DNA of 43,341 bases, from assembly GCA_035495855.1 (NCBI GenBank), contig DATJFD010000042.1:1-43341 (forward strand), given 5' to 3'. Below the pieces are notes generated by a model. The model saw only the letters and a program-made list of their open reading frames with translations, had not been told where the DNA came from and made no database searches. Positions 14,355 through 22,035 of the stretch are shown here, one piece after another (position 1 is the stretch's first letter; every line of letters starts with the position of its first letter). Source of the DNA: JAHFIW01 sp035495855. Its GTDB lineage: Bacteria > Patescibacteriota > Patescibacteriia > SG8-24. Position numbers and translations under genes: made by a program.

Positions 14355-14837
14355 CTATTGGATGCCGTTCGGAGAGGCGGTGTGAGCGCCGGCCGTCAGG
14401 TCGCCGACCGCGCCGCCGATGCAGAACGTGATGGTGTACGTCGTGCCGGCCGCGGACGTGTACTGGTAGAGGTTCGACGGGAGCGTCGAGGTCGAGTTGC
14501 AGGTGCCGTCGTTCGGCGTCGGTTTCGCCGGGACGAGGCCCATGTACGTCGTATCGCCCATCGCGCAAGCGGCCTTCCAGCCACCGGTGCAGAGCGCCTT
14601 CTGGCTGCCCGTTCCGAGTTCGACCGCCGTCGCGGCCGTCGGATAGCCGTTCGCATCCGCGAAATACAGCTCGAGCGCCGTCTGGATCTGCTTGATGTCA
14701 GCCACGCGCTTCGAATCGCGCGACTTCTGGCGGGCGCTGTTCAGGGCGACCACCGCAAGCGTCGAGAGCAAGCCGATGATCGCAATGACCACGAGCAGCT
14801 CAATGAGCGTAAAACCCTTGTTAGACGACTTCGTCAT
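14355..14837 (-). CDS. Type IV major pilin-like protein C
   Basis: The 160-residue prepilin starts at the ATG at 14837, with a purine-rich AAGGGGGGTG ending five bases upstream; an in-frame TTG at 14855 is part of that signal. The leader MTKSSNKG is followed by FTLIELLVVIAIIGLLSTL. The rest closely matches pilin A, including NSARQKSRDSKRVADIKQIQ, CTGGWKAACAMGD, PNDGTCNSTSTLPSN and the final TASPNGIQ. The 5' region is long and structured (palindrome at 14868-14883), the promoter is the best of the three pilins, and a terminator follows. It is likely a strongly expressed main pilin. The DnaA-box sequence in its leader is noted separately. Confidence 0.94.
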   Translation of the reverse strand: MTKSSNKGFTLIELLVVIAIIGLLSTLAVVALNSARQKSRDSKRVADIKQIQTALELYFADANGYPTAATAVELGTGSQKALCTGGWKAACAMGDTTYMGLVPAKPTPNDGTCNSTSTLPSNLYQYTSAAGTTYTITFCIGGAVGDLTAGAHTASPNGIQ

Positions 14838-14867
14838 AGTTACACCCCCCTTCAAAGCTTAGGATGA

Positions 14868-14883
14868 CTCCAAGATCTTGGAG
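14868..14883 (-). promoter_or_regulatory. Palindrome in the 5' leader of pilin C mRNA
   Basis: CTCCAAGATCTTGGAG is a perfect 16-base palindrome about 30 bases upstream of the start codon. A second weaker stem (TAAGCC / GGCTTA) follows at about 14885-14905. It could be an mRNA 5' stabiliser or a protein-binding operator. Confidence 0.5.
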
Positions 14884-14909
14884 CCTAAGCCGCGAATAAG
14901 GCTTAAACC

Positions 14910-14918
14910 TTATCCACA
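14910..14918 (+). promoter_or_regulatory. Perfect DnaA box (TTATCCACA) near the pilin C promoter
   Basis: TTATCCACA matches the DnaA 9-mer consensus exactly. A one-mismatch copy, TCATCCACA, lies at 14963-14971 in the same orientation. They bracket the promoter: the first falls about ten bases into the predicted transcript, the second just beyond the -35. One such 9-mer can occur by chance, so a role for DnaA is speculative. Confidence 0.4.
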
Positions 14919-14933
14919 ATATTAGGCTCTTTC

Positions 14934-14962
14934 AGTATAGCATTTTTTCGAGGCAAGGACAA
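14934..14962 (-). promoter_or_regulatory. Sigma70-type promoter of pilin gene C
   Basis: On the minus strand, TTGTCC (14962-14957), a 17-base spacer and TATACT (14939-14934), with TGC forming an extended -10. Transcription should start near 14927, leaving a leader of about 90 bases. Confidence 0.75.
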
Positions 14963-15008
14963 TCATCCACAACCAGGCCATACCCTCTTTTTCCGCTCAG
15001 TTGCAACG

Positions 15009-15033
15009 AAAAACGGGACCCTCCGAGGCCCCG
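15009..15033 (-). terminator. Rho-independent terminator after pilC
   Basis: On the minus strand CGGGGCC pairs with GGTCCCG (one G-T pair) around a six-base loop, followed by TTTTT. It closes the pilM-to-pilC operon 32 bases after the pilC stop. Confidence 0.85.
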
Positions 15034-15064
15034 CGGACCGCGCGACGGATGAGCCCCGCCGTTC

Positions 15065-16270
15065 TTACATCTGCGAGGCGAGGTTGTACATCGGCAGGAT
15101 GATGGCCGAGACCATGATGCCCACCGCGCCGCCCATGACGAGCATGATGAGCGGCTCGATCGCGGACACCAGGTTCGAGACGCTGTTCGAAAGCTCGCGC
15201 GAATAGAAACCCGTGAGCCTTTCGAGCACTTCGCCGAGCCTGCCGGTCTCCTCGCCTACCGCCATCATTTGCGGGATCATCGACGGCACGGAACGGTCGC
15301 GCAGGAAGACGGTCGTGATCGAGTTGCCGTCGGACACCTCCTTCTTGGTCTCGAGGATCTGCTGGCGGTAGTACTCGTTGCCGACGATGTCGGCGCAGAT
15401 CTCGAGGGCCTGCGGGATGTCGACGCCGCCGGCGAGCAGCGTCGACATGCTGCGCGTGAAGCGGACGATGTAGATGTGCTTGAGCAGGTCGCCGAACACG
15501 GGGATCTTCAGCTTGTAGCGGTCCCAGATGGCCTTGCCGCCCGGCTGGCTCGTCCACCAGCGGAACGCCACGCCCGCGAGGACCGCCGCGATGACGATCT
15601 GCACGGCGTAAGCCTTGAAGAACGAGCTCGTATTGATGAGCAGGGTGGTCGTCCACGGCAGCTTCGCGCCGGACTCGTTCAGCGTGGCGGTGAGCTTCGG
15701 CACCACGAACACCATCATGATGAAGCCGACGATGACGAGGCCGATGATGATGAAGATCGGGTAGATCATCGCGCCCTTGATCTTCGTCATGAGGTCGAAG
15801 TCGCGTTCCATCTGGTCCGCGAGGTAGTTCATGACGTCCTCGAGGCGGCCGGTGGTCTCGCCGGAGCGGATCATGTTCACGAAGAACGAACTGAACGCCT
15901 GCGGATGGTTGGCCATGGCGACCGACAGGGACGTGCCCGTCTCCACCTCGTTGGCAACGTCGATGACCATGCGGCGCAGACGCGGATGCTGGGTCTGGCG
16001 CGCGCTGGTCTTGAGGGCCTGCACCAGCGGCACCTTCGCGCCCATGAGCACGCTGAACTGGCGCGAGAAGATCACGAGCTCCTTGACCGGGATCTTGTTG
16101 AAGAACGGCAGCTCGAAGGACATCGTGCTGTCCTTGTGCTCCTCGATGGAAAGCACGAACAATCCCCTGTCCTTGAGGGTATCGGTCGCGATGTCCACCG
16201 AATCTGCCTCGACGAGGCCCTGCACGGTGTTGTTCTGCGCGTCCTTGGCGCTGTAGTCGTACCTCGGCAT
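15065..16270 (-). CDS. pilC: Type IV pilus inner-membrane platform protein PilC
   Basis: The 401-residue product has the GspF/PilC architecture: two repeated GspF domains (about residues 68-190 and 270-393), each with a cytoplasmic helical bundle, and three membrane helices (near 168-195, 215-235 and 370-395). Family segments include FSRQFSVLMGAKVPLVQAL, SGETTGRLEDVMNYLAD and GEETGRLGEVLERL. The N-terminal YSAKDAQNNTVQGLVEADS is typical. It works with the PilB ATPase to extract pilins from the membrane. Between it and the upstream response regulator lies an inverted repeat (16278-16345) of the heptamer-hairpin type. Confidence 0.96.
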   Translation of the reverse strand: MPRYDYSAKDAQNNTVQGLVEADSVDIATDTLKDRGLFVLSIEEHKDSTMSFELPFFNKIPVKELVIFSRQFSVLMGAKVPLVQALKTSARQTQHPRLRRMVIDVANEVETGTSLSVAMANHPQAFSSFFVNMIRSGETTGRLEDVMNYLADQMERDFDLMTKIKGAMIYPIFIIIGLVIVGFIMMVFVVPKLTATLNESGAKLPWTTTLLINTSSFFKAYAVQIVIAAVLAGVAFRWWTSQPGGKAIWDRYKLKIPVFGDLLKHIYIVRFTRSMSTLLAGGVDIPQALEICADIVGNEYYRQQILETKKEVSDGNSITTVFLRDRSVPSMIPQMMAVGEETGRLGEVLERLTGFYSRELSNSVSNLVSAIEPLIMLVMGGAVGIMVSAIILPMYNLASQM

Positions 16271-16277
16271 TTGAAAA

Positions 16278-16345
16278 AGTGGTGAAGCGGACGCGCGGCT
16301 GAGTGGCTTCGTCCCTTCTCAACCGCACGACCGCCGCACCACTTC
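16278..16345. repeat. Degenerate inverted-repeat hairpin between cheY-like gene and pilC
   Basis: The left arm AAGTGGTGAAGCGG... (from 16278) and the reverse complement of the right arm (ending 16345) agree at most positions over about 30 bases. The 7-base period is weak here. Like the clearer elements it fills the gap between a stop (16372) and the next start (16270), so I place it in the same family with lower confidence. Confidence 0.6.
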
Positions 16346-16371
16346 ACCGCTAGAGAATGGCCGCTCGGCCC

Positions 16372-16785
16372 TCAGGGCAAATTGAGCACTTTCTTGATCT
16401 TTTCGACGGCCTCGGCCGGGACGAAATGCGCCTTGATCAGGTAATCGACCGCGCCGTCCTGGAGGCCCTTCTCGATGTCTTCCTTCTGGCCGAGGTTCGT
16501 AAGCATGATGACCGGGATCGGCTTGGTCTCGGGGTCGGCCTTGAGCCTCTTGAGCACCTCGAAGCCGTCGAGCTTCGGCATGAGCACGTCGAGCAGGATG
16601 AGATCGGGCTTTTCCTTCATGGCCGCCTTCAGGCCCTCCTCGCCGTCGCGGGCCGTCACGACCCCGAAGCCGTCGAGCTCCAGCTTGGTCGCGTAGATCC
16701 CCGACAGGAAGGCGTCGTCGTCCACGATGAGCACTTTGACCGGTTTGTCTGGCATAAAAGTCGGTTCGTTCGGCGCGTTCATCAT
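16372..16785 (-). CDS. CheY-like single-domain response regulator
   Basis: The 137-residue receiver domain has the acidic pocket (VDDD at 21-24), phospho-acceptor Asp66 in LLDVLMP, Thr96 in MLTN and Lys118 in YLIK, all canonical. There is no output domain, so it acts by protein contact. Its ATG overlaps the pilB stop (GAATGATGAAC), and it lies between pilB and pilC, so it is probably an embedded regulator of pilus extension, analogous to PilG/PilH-type control. No histidine kinase is visible in the window. The start could be 16785 or the adjacent ATG at 16782. Confidence 0.94.
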   Translation of the reverse strand: MMNAPNEPTFMPDKPVKVLIVDDDAFLSGIYATKLELDGFGVVTARDGEEGLKAAMKEKPDLILLDVLMPKLDGFEVLKRLKADPETKPIPVIMLTNLGQKEDIEKGLQDGAVDYLIKAHFVPAEAVEKIKKVLNLP

Positions 16786-18521
16786 TCTGAAGTGATCCGC
16801 ATGACCTCCTCAATTGTAGTGGAACCCTCCAAAGCCTTCAAGAGCCCGTCCTGGCGGAGCGAGATGGCTCCCTGTTTCCTGAGGACCTTCTGGACCTCGT
16901 CCATGGGGAAACCCTTGGTGATGAGCGCGCGCATCTCCTCGTCGTACTGGATCATCTCGCCGACGGCCACGCGGCCCGCGTAGCCGGAATCGCCGCAGCG
17001 GACGCAGCCCCGGCCCTTGTGGAACGGGAGATGTTCGCCGTCGAGCTTGAGGTGCGACATGTACTTGGCAGGGATCTCGGCGATCTCCTTGCGGACCTGG
17101 GCCTCGACCTCGGCGGGGATGACGATCGGCGCCTTGCAGCGTTCGCAGATCTTGCGGGCGAGGCGCTGCGCGATGGCCATGTTGATGGTGGCGGACAGGA
17201 GGAACGGCTCGACGTGCATGTCGATGAGGCGCGGCACGACGCCGAGCGCGTCGTTGGTGTGCAGCGTCGAGAAGATGAGGTGGCCGGTGAGCGCCGCGTG
17301 GATGGCGAGCTCGCCGGTCTCGCCGTCGCGGATCTCGCCGACCATGATGATGTTCGGGTCCTGGCGGAGGAGGGCGCGCAGGCCGCTCGCGAAGGTATAG
17401 CCTACCTCGTGGCGGATCTGCGACTGGTTGACGCCCTTGATGTAATACTCGACCGGGTCCTCGAGCGTCGAGATGTTCACGCCCTCCTCGTTCCTCATGT
17501 TGAGGATGGTGAAGAGCGTCGTCGATTTGCCCGAACCGGTCGGGCCGGTGATGAGGAAGATGCCGTGCGGCTTGCGGATCTCCAGCTTGATGGTGTCGAT
17601 GTACTGCTTGCGGAAGCCGAGCTGCTCGAGCGTCGGCACGCCGCGGGTGGTGTCGAGGATGCGCATCACGACCTTCTCGGTCTCCGCGAGCGGCATGGTC
17701 GAGACGCGGAAGTCGATGATCTTGCCGCCGATGTTCTCGGTGATGCGGCCGTCCTGCGGGACGCGCGTCTCGTCGAGCTTGAGATTCGCGAGCACCTTCA
17801 CGCGCGCGACGAGCGACGCATGGATGTACTTCGGCAGCGTGAGCGAGGTACGGAGCACGCCGTCGACGCGATAGCGCACGCGCGTCTCGTCGCCGAACGG
17901 CTCGATGTGGATGTCCGACGCTCCCCCGTCCACCGCGTGGCGGAGGATGACCGAGACGATGCGCGACACCGGCGCGCCCTTGATGACCTCCTCGAGCTTC
18001 TCCTCGAGCTCCTTGGGCTTCTCGACGGGCGTGAACTTCTCCTTGGCGACCTGGAGCGCCGTAGCCACGTCCTTGCCGATGGAGGCGTATTTCTTGAAAG
18101 AGACGGTGAAGGCCTGGTTCGAGATGATGTAGTACTTCGGCTTGAAGTTCGCGTTCTGGGCCAGGAAGTCGATCGCCTGCATCGAACCCATGTCTCGCGG
18201 ATCGACGAGGCCCACGCCCACGTGGTCGTCGGTCTTCTCGAACGGGATGGCCTTGTTCGCCTCGGCGACGTTCTTGGGGATGAGGTTCAGCACCTGCGGG
18301 GGGATGTCCTTGCCCATCAGGTCGGCGTACGGGATGCCGAGCATCGTGCCCTTCGCGCGCGCCAGGAACTCCTCGTCGACGAGCTTCTTCTCGACCAAAA
18401 GCTTCTCGACGGGCTTGCCCGTCGAGTTGTGCTCGTTCGTGACCGTCCGGTACTGGTCCTCGGTGATGCGGCCGGCCTCGAGCAGGATGGTGAGAAGTTC
18501 GGCGGAAGCGTTGCCATCCAT
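16782..18521 (-). CDS. pilB: Type IV pilus assembly ATPase PilB
   Basis: This 579-residue GspE/PilB secretion ATPase powers pilus extension. It shows an N-terminal MshEN/T2SSE-N domain (about 1-145), ASDIHIEPFG (201-210) opening the ATPase core, Walker A GPTGSGKST (326-334), the Asp box near STLEDPVEY, Walker B IIMVGEIRDGET (391-402), the His box LIFSTLHTNDA and a zinc-binding pair of CxxC motifs (CERC and CVRC) seen in PilB but not PilT. No PilT retraction ATPase is found in this window. The start lies four bases after the stop of the PilP-position gene. Confidence 0.97.
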   Translation of the reverse strand: MDGNASAELLTILLEAGRITEDQYRTVTNEHNSTGKPVEKLLVEKKLVDEEFLARAKGTMLGIPYADLMGKDIPPQVLNLIPKNVAEANKAIPFEKTDDHVGVGLVDPRDMGSMQAIDFLAQNANFKPKYYIISNQAFTVSFKKYASIGKDVATALQVAKEKFTPVEKPKELEEKLEEVIKGAPVSRIVSVILRHAVDGGASDIHIEPFGDETRVRYRVDGVLRTSLTLPKYIHASLVARVKVLANLKLDETRVPQDGRITENIGGKIIDFRVSTMPLAETEKVVMRILDTTRGVPTLEQLGFRKQYIDTIKLEIRKPHGIFLITGPTGSGKSTTLFTILNMRNEEGVNISTLEDPVEYYIKGVNQSQIRHEVGYTFASGLRALLRQDPNIIMVGEIRDGETGELAIHAALTGHLIFSTLHTNDALGVVPRLIDMHVEPFLLSATINMAIAQRLARKICERCKAPIVIPAEVEAQVRKEIAEIPAKYMSHLKLDGEHLPFHKGRGCVRCGDSGYAGRVAVGEMIQYDEEMRALITKGFPMDEVQKVLRKQGAISLRQDGLLKALEGSTTIEEVMRITSE

Positions 18522-18525
18522 AGGA

Positions 18526-18897
18526 TCATTGCTGAGCCTCGGTCTCCGACGCGAAGGGTTCCGGCGAGCCGCCGGTCTCGAGCGGGCGCACCGGCACGTC
18601 GCCGAACCGTTTCAGTGACTTGAAGTCGTCGCGCTTGTAGAGCGGGTTCGTGCACGAGGGCGTCCCGGACACGGCCTTGCAGGCTTCGTCGTTGGCGCAG
18701 GGCGTCTTGTCGTCCTGGCAGGTCCCGGGCGGCGCCGGGGGCACGGTCATGCGCGGGGGCGGCGTGAGCAGCACCGCTTCGCCGGTCGGCCTGGGCAGGA
18801 ACTTGTCGCGATAGAAATAGATGAGCACGCCGGCGATGATCACGAGGACCACGACGAGCATGACGACCTGCTGTTGTTCCTTCTTCAACTTGGCCAT
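18526..18897 (-). CDS. Small membrane-anchored pilus protein in PilP position
   Basis: The 123-residue product has one N-terminal membrane helix (residues 10-29, VVMLVVVLVIIAGVLIYFY), a proline-rich linker, a four-cysteine patch (CQDDKTPCANDEACKAVSG then TPSC) and a short tail ending DVPVRPLETG. Its place between pilO and pilB is where PilP or a small accessory protein usually lies, but there is no clear PilP lipoprotein signal or beta domain. The cysteine patch resembles motifs in the large secreted protein at 22036-26397 (GDSDCGAVSGTPKC), so a shared fold or partner is possible. The start codon is at 18897. Confidence 0.82.
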   Translation of the reverse strand: MAKLKKEQQQVVMLVVVLVIIAGVLIYFYRDKFLPRPTGEAVLLTPPPRMTVPPAPPGTCQDDKTPCANDEACKAVSGTPSCTNPLYKRDDFKSLKRFGDVPVRPLETGGSPEPFASETEAQQ

Positions 18898-18907
18898 AGG
18901 AGGAGCG

Positions 18908-19537
18908 TCAGGGGGTCGGCGGCGCCTCGCCGGTCGGCACCACGAGCTGGAGCTCGGGATGCAGCACCTTTTCGGCGTCGAAATAGTAGGCGTGCAGCAC
19001 GAGGCCGTAGCTCGCGCTCGAAGGCGTGAAGACCACGTCCTGCACGTCGAGGATGCGCTCGGACCGTTCCAGGTCCGTGAGGAACAGCTTCATCTGCTGG
19101 TACGTTCCGCCGGCGACGTCGATCGTGACGCGCACGCCCTGGCGGCCGGTGGCCGTCGGCGGCTTGTCGTCCGGCAGCGCGTCCACCGAGACGAGCACCA
19201 TGTCGTGCGCCCTCGCGATGGCGTCGATCTGCACGTACAGGCCCGGCGCGTCGGCAGTGACCGGCACCATGTTCTGGACGCGGGCGCGCCGCTCGGGGTT
19301 CACCTTGTTGAAGGCCGCGACCGTGGACTTGAGGCCGTCGAGATAGCCCTGCGTCTCATTGATGCGGTCCTCGTAGGCGGTCAGGTCGAGCTCGCCGCCC
19401 TTGACCAGGCGGCCGAGCTTCGGGAGGAACAGCATGACGTAGGCGGCCACGGCGAAACCGACGGCGGCGAGGCCGGTGATGATCGGCAGCATCTTGGCGA
19501 TGCTTTCCATGGGGATGGCGCGTTTCGGTCCTGCCAT
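18908..19537 (-). CDS. pilO: Type IV pilus inner-membrane alignment protein PilO-like
   Basis: The 209-residue product has a single membrane helix (residues 17-37), a short coiled coil (YEDRINETQGYLDGLKSTVA) and an alpha/beta periplasmic domain of the ferredoxin-like type found in PilO (DAPGLYVQIDAIARAHDMVL; GGTYQQMKLFLTDLERSERI). It lies between pilN and pilB, as PilO normally does. It should pair with PilN to link PilM and the ATPase to the pilus machinery. The ATG follows the pilN stop by one base (TGATATG). Confidence 0.87.
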   Translation of the reverse strand: MAGPKRAIPMESIAKMLPIITGLAAVGFAVAAYVMLFLPKLGRLVKGGELDLTAYEDRINETQGYLDGLKSTVAAFNKVNPERRARVQNMVPVTADAPGLYVQIDAIARAHDMVLVSVDALPDDKPPTATGRQGVRVTIDVAGGTYQQMKLFLTDLERSERILDVQDVVFTPSSASYGLVLHAYYFDAEKVLHPELQLVVPTGEAPPTP

Positions 19538-19538
19538 A

Positions 19539-20741
19539 TCATTGGGGGGCCCTCGCGGCCTTGAGCGCGTCCGCCAGCGGACCGGCGCAGTGCACCTGGT
19601 CGATGCCCTCGTTCTCGGCGGTGAACATGTTGCTCGCGAGGGTCTGCTGCGGGTCGAAGACGCAGGTCATGTCCTTGCCGTCGAGCTCGGGAGCGGAGGG
19701 GTCGCCGTACCTGATCCTCGCCTGGCAGCCCCCTTCGACGGGCCCGCGAAGCTCCAGCGCGCGCGTGACGGTCACGTCGCCCTTCACGAAGGAAGAGAGC
19801 GCGGTCGAGGCCGCGCAGGTCTTGAAGCGGTCGTTGATGCAGGCGGCGGTCTTCAGGCTCGCGGCGTCCATCTGCTCGGGCTTCTCCGACGTGAAGTAGG
19901 GGCTGACGACGCCTTTGTAGATGCCGCAATCCGCGGGCGGCGCGGTCACTCCTGACACCGCGGAGGGACCGGACATGGCCGCCTTGCGGTCCTCGGGCTT
20001 GAGCTGCCAGACCTCGGGCTTGAACTTCAGCACCAGCGTGAACGACACGCCGGTGACCTCGCCTTTCTCACTGATCTTGGCCGCCGCGGACGTCGTGCGG
20101 ACGTCGGAGACCAGCGGGTACTCCTTGAAGGCCACGATCTGCTGCGCGACGTCGAGGTAGGACTTGCCGAGCGCGTCGAGCGTGACGATGCCCGAATCCG
20201 AATCGCCGCTGAAGTTGAGGTATTTGATCGTCGGATGGGTCTTCGATTCGAGCGCCGCGAAGAAACGCGACCAGAACAGGTGCTTGTCGAGCGCCTCCTT
20301 CGCCGCGGCGACCTGGCCGTTGTAGGCGGCCGCCTCCTTCGCGAGGGTCTCCTGCGCCGCGACCTGCTTGTCGAGATCGTCGACCTTCGTCTGCAGCTCG
20401 TCGCGCTTGGCGATGCGCGCGTCGGTGGCGCGCGCCGTCATGAAATAGAGGGCGCCGGCGATGATGGTCTCGACCACGAGCACGAGCCCGAGGATCATGA
20501 GGCCGCGCCCCATGTCCGGGCCGGTCCTGCCCTCGAGCTCGCTCGGCATGAGGGAAACGCGAAGGCCGGCGAAGGGCTCTCCCCCGCCACGTTCGGTCCG
20601 CGGAGCCGGCGGCGCCGCCGCTTCGGCGGGCGCGGCTTCCTTGGCCGCGGAAGGCTTCTTGGCGCGCCGGCGCACCGCCGGGGAGTACGCCTCCAGCCCC
20701 TCATCGCCGCTTCCGGATTGTTCTTGCGGCTCAAGAGCCAT
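19539..20741 (-). CDS. pilN: PilN-like protein with N- and C-terminal extensions
   Basis: The 400-residue protein is about twice the size of classical PilN. Residues 1-65 are a low-complexity cytoplasmic extension rich in Ala, Pro and Glu. The short VSLMPSELEG segment is PilN-like and would contact PilM. A membrane helix follows (about 78-100), then a coiled coil (DELQTKVDDLDKQVAAQETL) and a ferredoxin-like domain to about residue 245. The last ~150 residues are an extra periplasmic region with six cysteines (CGIYK, CIND, CAAST, GCQAR, CVFD, HCAGP). The first exact stop-to-start spacing upstream is filled by heptamer hairpin I. Confidence 0.87.
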   Translation of the reverse strand: MALEPQEQSGSGDEGLEAYSPAVRRRAKKPSAAKEAAPAEAAAPPAPRTERGGGEPFAGLRVSLMPSELEGRTGPDMGRGLMILGLVLVVETIIAGALYFMTARATDARIAKRDELQTKVDDLDKQVAAQETLAKEAAAYNGQVAAAKEALDKHLFWSRFFAALESKTHPTIKYLNFSGDSDSGIVTLDALGKSYLDVAQQIVAFKEYPLVSDVRTTSAAAKISEKGEVTGVSFTLVLKFKPEVWQLKPEDRKAAMSGPSAVSGVTAPPADCGIYKGVVSPYFTSEKPEQMDAASLKTAACINDRFKTCAASTALSSFVKGDVTVTRALELRGPVEGGCQARIRYGDPSAPELDGKDMTCVFDPQQTLASNMFTAENEGIDQVHCAGPLADALKAARAPQ

Positions 20742-20743
20742 AC

Positions 20744-20817
20744 GAGAGTGGAAAGTGGAAAGTGGAGAGTGGAGAGTGGCGCATCGGGCTTTCCACTTTC
20801 CACTTTAAACTTTCCAC
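20744..20817. repeat. Heptamer-repeat hairpin I (unit GAAAGTG / GAGAGTG)
   Basis: Left arm units are GAGAGTG, GAAAGTG, GAAAGTG, GAGAGTG, GAGAGTG (20744-20778). Right arm units are TTTCCAC, TTTCCAC, TTTAAAC, TTTCCAC (20790-20817). The element reaches from five bases after the pilM stop (20822-20824) to three bases before the pilN ATG (20741). Confidence 0.95.
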
Positions 20818-20821
20818 TCCG

Positions 20822-21928
20822 TCATTCGATATCGCGCATCGCGAGGCCGACCGAGACCGCGTAACGCGGCCCGATCTCCTCCAGCACCGGGCGGAGCTCG
20901 TCCGAATAGACGACGCGGGCCCAGGGATCGCCGAGGTACACCTTGATGTTGAGCTGCTTCGCGAAGAACCCCGCGAGCGACGGCAGCGCGGCCGATCCGC
21001 CCGTCAGGATGATCTTCTCGATCGTCTTGCCGGTGCGCTGGTCGCCCTGGCCGATGTAGAGGTTCATCGAGTACTGGAGCTCGGTGAGCATCGGCGCGAT
21101 GGTCGTCTCGAAGATCTTCGGCAGGCCTTCGCCCGGGTAGAGGGTCGACACGCTCTTGATGTCGTTCTTCATGGCCTCGGCGTTCTTGAGGTCCATCGAC
21201 AGCGTCTTGGCCATCATCTTCGTAAGCGTGACGCCGCCCATGTCGAGGCTGCGCGTCACGTACGGGATGCCGTTCTCGACGATGATGATGTTGGTGCGGA
21301 TGGAACCGATGTCGACAATCATGGTCGTCGAACGGTCCTTGCCGATGAGCGAGCGGATGAGCGCGAACGCCTCGGTCTCGAGGCTGACGAGCTCGAGGCC
21401 CGCCTGCTTGAAGACGGCCGTGTACTTGCCGACCATCGACTTGGAAGCGCCGGTAAGCAGCACCTGGATGCTCTTCTGTTCATCCTTCTTGATCTCGCCC
21501 TTCGCGGCGGGCGCGGACGCTTTGGCGGTCTTCTCGCCGGGCGCCGTGATGATCTTGGGGTCGAGCACCATCTCTTCGAGCGGCACCGGGATGAGCTTCT
21601 TGGCCTGCCACTGGATGGCCTCGCGGACCTCGCGTTCGCTCCCCTTGGGCACGGTGATCACCGCGCTGAACACCGACGCGATCGGCAGTCCCGCGACCGT
21701 GCGCATGGTGCTCGTCTTGGCCTTCTGGACCATCTTCTTCAGCAGTTCGGCCGTCTCCTTCGGCGAATCGACGAGGTTGCCGGGCTGCGCCTCGGGAGGC
21801 CGCTCGGTGAAGCCGTACGTGAAAAGCCTGGCGCGACCCTTCTCGTTCTGGAGCTCGACGAGCTTGATGCCGCCCGCGCCGAGATCGATGCCCAGATAGC
21901 TTTGTTTCTTCGGTCCGAAAAGTCCCAT
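20822..21928 (-). CDS. pilM: Type IV pilus assembly protein PilM (actin-like ATPase)
   Basis: The 368-residue product has the actin/FtsA-like fold of PilM: GIDLGAGGIKLVEL (phosphate 1), MIVDIGSIRTNIIIVENG (phosphate 2) and ILTGGSAALPSLAGFFAKQL (adenosine loop). A stretch near 150-170 (EKTAKASAPAAKGEIKKDEQ) is a charged insertion. PilM sits on the cytoplasmic side and binds the N-terminus of PilN. It is the first gene of the assembly operon, with a consensus TATAAT box at 21976-21981 and a short GCGCC/GGCGC hairpin in its leader. Confidence 0.95.
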   Translation of the reverse strand: MGLFGPKKQSYLGIDLGAGGIKLVELQNEKGRARLFTYGFTERPPEAQPGNLVDSPKETAELLKKMVQKAKTSTMRTVAGLPIASVFSAVITVPKGSEREVREAIQWQAKKLIPVPLEEMVLDPKIITAPGEKTAKASAPAAKGEIKKDEQKSIQVLLTGASKSMVGKYTAVFKQAGLELVSLETEAFALIRSLIGKDRSTTMIVDIGSIRTNIIIVENGIPYVTRSLDMGGVTLTKMMAKTLSMDLKNAEAMKNDIKSVSTLYPGEGLPKIFETTIAPMLTELQYSMNLYIGQGDQRTGKTIEKIILTGGSAALPSLAGFFAKQLNIKVYLGDPWARVVYSDELRPVLEEIGPRYAVSVGLAMRDIE

Positions 21929-21975
21929 ACGGCGTGTCCGCGCCTCAAGGCGCCTGCGGATAAAATTCCACCCTT

Positions 21976-21981
21976 ATTATA
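21976..21981 (-). promoter_or_regulatory. Promoter (-10 TATAAT) of the pilM operon
   Basis: A perfect TATAAT on the minus strand 48 bases upstream of the pilM ATG. No convincing -35 is seen. The leader contains a GCGCC-TTGA-GGCGC stem. Confidence 0.6.
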
Positions 21982-22035
21982 CCCGTTTTTGGCCTGCAAT
22001 GATATCCCCGCCCGTTGAAGGCGGCCGGACGGCCC

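Noticed and set aside
20762..20821. Short peptide-like reading (MESGEWR...) from the heptamer region
   Set aside because: A translation of 7-base repeats gives a repeating 7-residue pattern by necessity; here it is intergenic with no expression signal.
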